Source: Ramlibacter sp. (lineage in GTDB: Bacteria > Pseudomonadota > Gammaproteobacteria > Burkholderiales > Burkholderiaceae_C). From it: a stretch of 35,467 nt of DNA. Position numbers and translations under genes: made by a program. How positions within the stretch are numbered: position 1 is the stretch's first letter; the number at the start of each line of letters is the position of its first letter. The notes under the pieces were generated by a model. The model was not told where the DNA came from. It ran no database searches and worked only from the letters and a program-made list of their open reading frames with translations. The stretch spans positions 1-35,467 of the forward strand of contig JAGRPN010000350.1 of NCBI GenBank assembly GCA_019449555.1, written 5' to 3'. Shown piece by piece: positions 33,009 through 35,467 of this stretch.

Positions 33009-34826
33009 TCAGAGCCTGGGCTGCCAGGTCACGCCGACGAACGCGCCGCGGCCCGGCTGCCGGTACCCGAACGCGGTTTCGTAATCGCGATCGAGCAGGT
33101 TCTCGATCCGGCCGAACAACTTGACCTCGGGCGATATCGCGTAGCTCGCCGTGAGGTCGAGCACCGCATAGCTGCCAAGCGTTTTCCCGGCGTCGGGCCG
33201 TGCGCCGCTGTAGCGCAAATTGCCGCCGAACTGCCACGCGCCGGCGTCACGCGTGAGCCCCAGGTGCGCCAGCGTGGCCGCGCGGCGCAACAGCCGCGTG
33301 TGCGTGTCCAGGTCGATCGGGTCCTGGCTGGTCAGGTCGGCGCGCAGGCCCGCGTCACCGATGCGGCCCGTGTACGTCAGCTCCACGCCCCGCACGCGCG
33401 CACGGCCGACGTTGATGCGATTGAAGAAGGCATCGCTGGCGATCAGGTCGGTGAAGCGGTTGTTGAACAAGGTGGCGCGCACCTCATGCGCTCCGGCGGC
33501 GTATTGCAGGCCGAGCTCGGCGGACTTCAGCCGCTCGGGGCGCAGCGCCGGGTTGCCGCCGAACGGATAGTACAGGTCGTTGAAGGTGGGCGCATTGAAG
33601 CCGGTGGACGCGGTGGCACTCACCCGCCAGGCGTCGCTCAAGCGGTAGCCGTAGCCGGCGAGCCAGGTCGAGGCCGACCCGAAGTCGCTGTAATGGTCCT
33701 GCCGCACATTCAGCTGCAGCTGGTGCGCTCCGACGTCAGCGGTGTAGCCCGCCCGGGCGCTGTCTTGCGTGCGCGCGCTGCGCTGGTAGACGGTGTCGCT
33801 GCGCAGGCTCTGGCGCGTGCGCTCCAGCCCCGCCGTGACGCGCTGGCCGGCGCTCGCCTGCCATTCGAGCCCCACCTGCGCGCCGCGCGAGCGCGATTGC
33901 GTGAAGAACGGGAACGCCGTGACCTGCGCATCGAGCTGGTCGGTCGCGCTCGTGAGCGCCGCGTTCAGGCGCAAGGCCGGGGCGATCCTGAAGCGGCCCT
34001 CCACCGCAGCGCCGCGTTCGGCGAAGCGCGACTCGTCGGCCTGCGTGGCCGGCCCGAACTGGCTGTCGAATTGCGTGGTGCCCTGCGCGTCGCGCAGCCG
34101 CAGGCCCAGCGTGTTGTCGCCGCCCAGTTCCTGCGTCAGCGCGAACGAGCCCGAGCGGCGCCGGTAGCCGTCCCGGTCGGGGTTGGTGCCGGGCCGCTCT
34201 TCCTGCTTGATCGCGTTGAAGCCGTGGTCCCTCAGCGACTCGACCGAGGCGCGCAGCCGGGTGCCCGAGTCGAGCCGCACGCCGCCGCTCGCACTCGCCT
34301 GGGCCAGGCCGCGCGAACCTGCCTGCACCGTGACGGCGGCATCGGGGGTGCGTCCCGCTTCCCGCGTGAAGATCTGTATCACGCCGCCAAGCGCCGCGCT
34401 CCCATAGAGGGCCGAGACATTGCCGCGCACCACCTCGATTCGCTCGATGTCAGCCAGCGGCAGGTGCTCGAGGGCGGCCGTGCCGAAGCTGAGGTTGTTG
34501 ACCGGCACGCCGTCGATCAGCACCAGTGTGTGGCGCGATTCGGCGCCGCGGATGAAAGCGCTGGCGACCGTGCCCTGGCCGCCGTTCTGCACGATCTCCA
34601 GGCCCGCGACGCGGCGCAGCAGCGTCGGCAGGTCGGCGGTCTGGGCGCGCTCGATATCGCCGCGCGTGATGAGGGTGGTGGCCGGCAGCGCATCCTGCAC
34701 CCGCTGCTCGGCGCGGCTGGCGGACACGACCACTTCCTTGAGGGAGGGTTGCGCGAAAGCGCAGGGCGCAAGCAAGGCCAGCGCCAGTGCACGGCGGGCG
34801 TGCTGGAGAAATCTCGAAGTCGTCAT
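33009..34826 (-). CDS. btuB: TonB-dependent vitamin B12 receptor BtuB
   Basis: This is an outer-membrane receptor of 605 residues for cobalamin uptake. A signal peptide (RFLQHARRALALALLAPCAF, then AQ) precedes the TonB box-like EVVVSASR. The plug domain follows: LPTLLRRVAGLEIVQNGGQG, then ESRHTLVLIDGVPVNNLSFG and IERIEVVRGNVSALYGSAAL. The barrel ends with YRQPGRGAFVGVTWQPRL, finishing in Leu where most such barrels end in Phe. The ATG at 34826 is chosen by the signal peptide; a TTG 17 codons upstream is the alternative. Neither has a clear Shine-Dalgarno; the ATG follows an A-run. A cobalamin riboswitch ends about 95 bases upstream. Confidence 0.93.
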   Translation of the reverse strand: MTTSRFLQHARRALALALLAPCAFAQPSLKEVVVSASRAEQRVQDALPATTLITRGDIERAQTADLPTLLRRVAGLEIVQNGGQGTVASAFIRGAESRHTLVLIDGVPVNNLSFGTAALEHLPLADIERIEVVRGNVSALYGSAALGGVIQIFTREAGRTPDAAVTVQAGSRGLAQASASGGVRLDSGTRLRASVESLRDHGFNAIKQEERPGTNPDRDGYRRRSGSFALTQELGGDNTLGLRLRDAQGTTQFDSQFGPATQADESRFAERGAAVEGRFRIAPALRLNAALTSATDQLDAQVTAFPFFTQSRSRGAQVGLEWQASAGQRVTAGLERTRQSLRSDTVYQRSARTQDSARAGYTADVGAHQLQLNVRQDHYSDFGSASTWLAGYGYRLSDAWRVSATASTGFNAPTFNDLYYPFGGNPALRPERLKSAELGLQYAAGAHEVRATLFNNRFTDLIASDAFFNRINVGRARVRGVELTYTGRIGDAGLRADLTSQDPIDLDTHTRLLRRAATLAHLGLTRDAGAWQFGGNLRYSGARPDAGKTLGSYAVLDLTASYAISPEVKLFGRIENLLDRDYETAFGYRQPGRGAFVGVTWQPRL

Positions 34827-34921
34827 TTTTTGTAGGCACGAGGCAAAATACCCGGACCGGCTTCCCCGCCAGTGCAATGGGCGTCACGGCCGCGCCTTTC
34901 CGGACGGCGCAGCCACCGTCG
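34827..34921 (-). promoter_or_regulatory. Leader between B12 riboswitch and btuB
   Basis: This 95-base stretch has no gene. On the minus strand, GACGG can pair with CCGTC and, exclusively, GCGCC with GGCGC, using overlapping bases near 34885-34915. No U-run follows, so translational control is more likely than termination. No Shine-Dalgarno is seen before the btuB ATG. Confidence 0.4.
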
Positions 34922-35103
34922 TTGGCCGGTATCCGGGCTGGCGGGTCGACTTCCATCGCCTTCCCAGGTGCGCTGTTCAGACGCGCCCAGTGGCTTCGAA
35001 TGATGGAAGCGGAATCTCGTGTGAGATTCTTCCGCTTACCGTTGCGGGGGCAGCGCAGGTTAGCTTTGCCGTGGCCGGATTCGCCTCCTGCTTCCCGTAG
35101 AAC
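34922..35103 (-). promoter_or_regulatory. Cobalamin riboswitch
   Basis: On the minus strand the conserved blocks occur in order: ACGGGAAGCAGG near the 5' end, GCTGCCCCCGCAACGGTAAG, a long variable stem (GCGGAA with ATCTC, closed by GAGAT and TTCCGC), GCCACTGGG, TGGGAAGGCGATGGAAG, and the B12-box-like GCCAGCCCGGATACCGGCC. It lies upstream of btuB and the cob genes, as expected for repression by adenosylcobalamin. Confidence 0.94.
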
Positions 35104-35141
35104 TGCGGCATGTGAACCACACCGCGAGCACCAACGAATGC

Positions 35142-35147
35142 ATTTTA
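35142..35147 (-). promoter_or_regulatory. Possible -10 element of the cobalamin operon
   Basis: TAAAAT on the minus strand would start transcription near 35135, about 30 bases before the riboswitch core. No good -35 hexamer at 16-18 bases is seen, so this is weak. The region 35104-35186 otherwise holds only the divergent zapB-like promoter. Confidence 0.3.
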
Positions 35148-35150
35148 AGG

Positions 35151-35177
35151 TTGAAATCTGTCACAAAACCCTACAAT
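35151..35177 (+). promoter_or_regulatory. Promoter of the zapB-like gene
   Basis: TTGAAA (35151-35156) and TACAAT (35172-35177) are good hexamers but only 15 bases apart. Transcription would begin near 35184, just before the ATG at 35187, so the mRNA could be leaderless. Confidence 0.5.
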
Positions 35178-35186
35178 TCTTTCCAT

Positions 35187-35399
35187 ATGCCCAGTGCCTC
35201 CCAGATCGACCAGGTTGCGGAACGCGTCGAGCGGCTCCTCGTGCGTTACGAGGAGCTGCAGCGCACCAACACGCTGCTGGCCGCCCAGGTCGAGGTGCTC
35301 ACGCAGGAACGCGATTCGCTGAAGTCGCGGCTGTCGGCCGCCCGCGCGCGCGTGGACGCACTGCTGGAACGGCTGCCCGATATCAAGAGCGCGGCATGA
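35187..35399 (+). CDS. Small coiled-coil protein, ZapB-like
   Basis: This is a 70-residue protein that is almost entirely coiled coil (VERLLVRYEELQRTNTLLAA, then QVEVLTQERDSLKSRLSAAR and ARVDALLERLPDI). Such proteins stand directly before zapA in many beta- and gammaproteobacteria and are thought to act with FtsZ-ring proteins in cell division. The ATG at 35187 is preferred to a GTG at 35112, which would place the promoter inside the gene. There is no Shine-Dalgarno, which fits a leaderless start. It is followed, by ATGA overlap, by a 12-residue mini-ORF and then zapA. The family is assigned from size, heptads and neighbour. Confidence 0.82.
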   Translation: MPSASQIDQVAERVERLLVRYEELQRTNTLLAAQVEVLTQERDSLKSRLSAARARVDALLERLPDIKSAA

Positions 35400-35434
35400 A
35401 CCGGTCCGGCGGCTCGCAGCAGGAAACCCCATGA
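35396..35434 (+). CDS. 12-residue mini-ORF between zapB-like gene and zapA
   Basis: This frame encodes MNRSGGSQQETP. It begins in the ATGA that ends the zapB-like gene and ends in the ATGA that begins zapA. The zapA ribosome site AGGAAA lies inside it. It could carry ribosomes from one gene to the next; the peptide itself has no recognised function, and chance occurrence is possible. Confidence 0.35.
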   Translation: MNRSGGSQQETP

Positions 35435-35467
35435 GCGGCAACATGAAGCAGCTGGAAGTGCAGATCA
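35431..35467 (+). CDS. zapA: Cell division protein ZapA, N-terminus only
   Basis: Only the first 12 codons are in the window: MSGNMKQLEVQI. The KQLEVQI start is typical of ZapA, which binds and bundles FtsZ filaments at the division site. AGGAAA lies shortly before the ATG; Met5 (35443) is an alternative start. The assignment rests on this short sequence and on the ZapB-like gene before it. Confidence 0.7.
   Translation, partial: MSGNMKQLEVQI

Noticed and set aside
32616..34835. Plus-strand frame of 739 codons antisense to btuB and cobB
   Set aside because: No recognisable domain; composition is that of a shadow of the minus-strand genes.

Overview
The window is high-GC, densely packed DNA, probably from the order Burkholderiales and most likely a Comamonadaceae-type bacterium such as a Ramlibacter or Variovorax relative. 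This is inferred from gene content and order, heavy use of 4-base ATGA stop/start overlaps, REP-type repeats of the TTCGACAAGCTCAGG type, and a zapB-like/zapA pair. No species-level marker (rRNA, tRNA) is present, and no phage, transposase, IS or CRISPR was seen.

Region 1 (1-8757, minus strand) is one long thiamine operon. A sigma-70-like promoter leads into a TPP riboswitch, then a 19-codon leader ORF that overlaps thiD by ATGA. Next come thiD, a LuxE-type acyl-protein synthetase, a LuxC-type acyl reductase, an ABC importer (ATPase, permease, NMT1/THI5-like binding protein), an SDR oxidoreductase, thiO, thiS and thiG, which runs off the left edge. LuxE, LuxC and an SDR together could convert a carboxylate to an aldehyde and then an alcohol. 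Inside a TPP-controlled operon beside ThiD and a pyrimidine-type importer, this suggests a salvage route that re-reduces an oxidised thiamine precursor. It is the most interesting system in the window and is a hypothesis.

Region 2 (8774-13787) holds a gamma-glutamyltransferase gene divergent from a LysR regulator, with a perfect 9-7-9 dyad and a REP pair between them. After the regulator come a D-amino-acid dehydrogenase (dadA), endonuclease III (nth) and a small unknown gene. A convergent secreted unknown protein (13806-14216) follows, with an FNR/CRP-type box upstream.

Region 3 (14285-23770, minus strand) is a four-gene RND efflux operon: MdtA-like adaptor, MdtB-like pump, MdtC-like pump and NodT-type outer-membrane lipoprotein. 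Three direct TTTAC/GTAAA repeats at helical spacing lie upstream. The second pump has an Ala/Thr/Pro-rich insertion.

Region 4 (23810-26607) holds an AcpA-type lipoprotein phosphoesterase, a SAM methyltransferase and a UspA protein with its own promoter.

Region 5 (26620-35103, minus strand) is a cobalamin uptake and salvage operon under a B12 riboswitch: btuB, a cobyrinate diamide synthase, a binding-protein homologue without a signal peptide, btuF, btuC, btuD and cobQ. A 26-bp unit repeated three times at the btuD/cobQ junction triplicates the ribosome binding site and start codon, creating two tandem nine-residue mini-ORFs, each coupled to the next by ATGA.

Region 6 (35151 to the right edge, plus strand) starts the zapB-like/zapA cell-division pair, with a 12-residue mini-ORF coupled at both ends between them.
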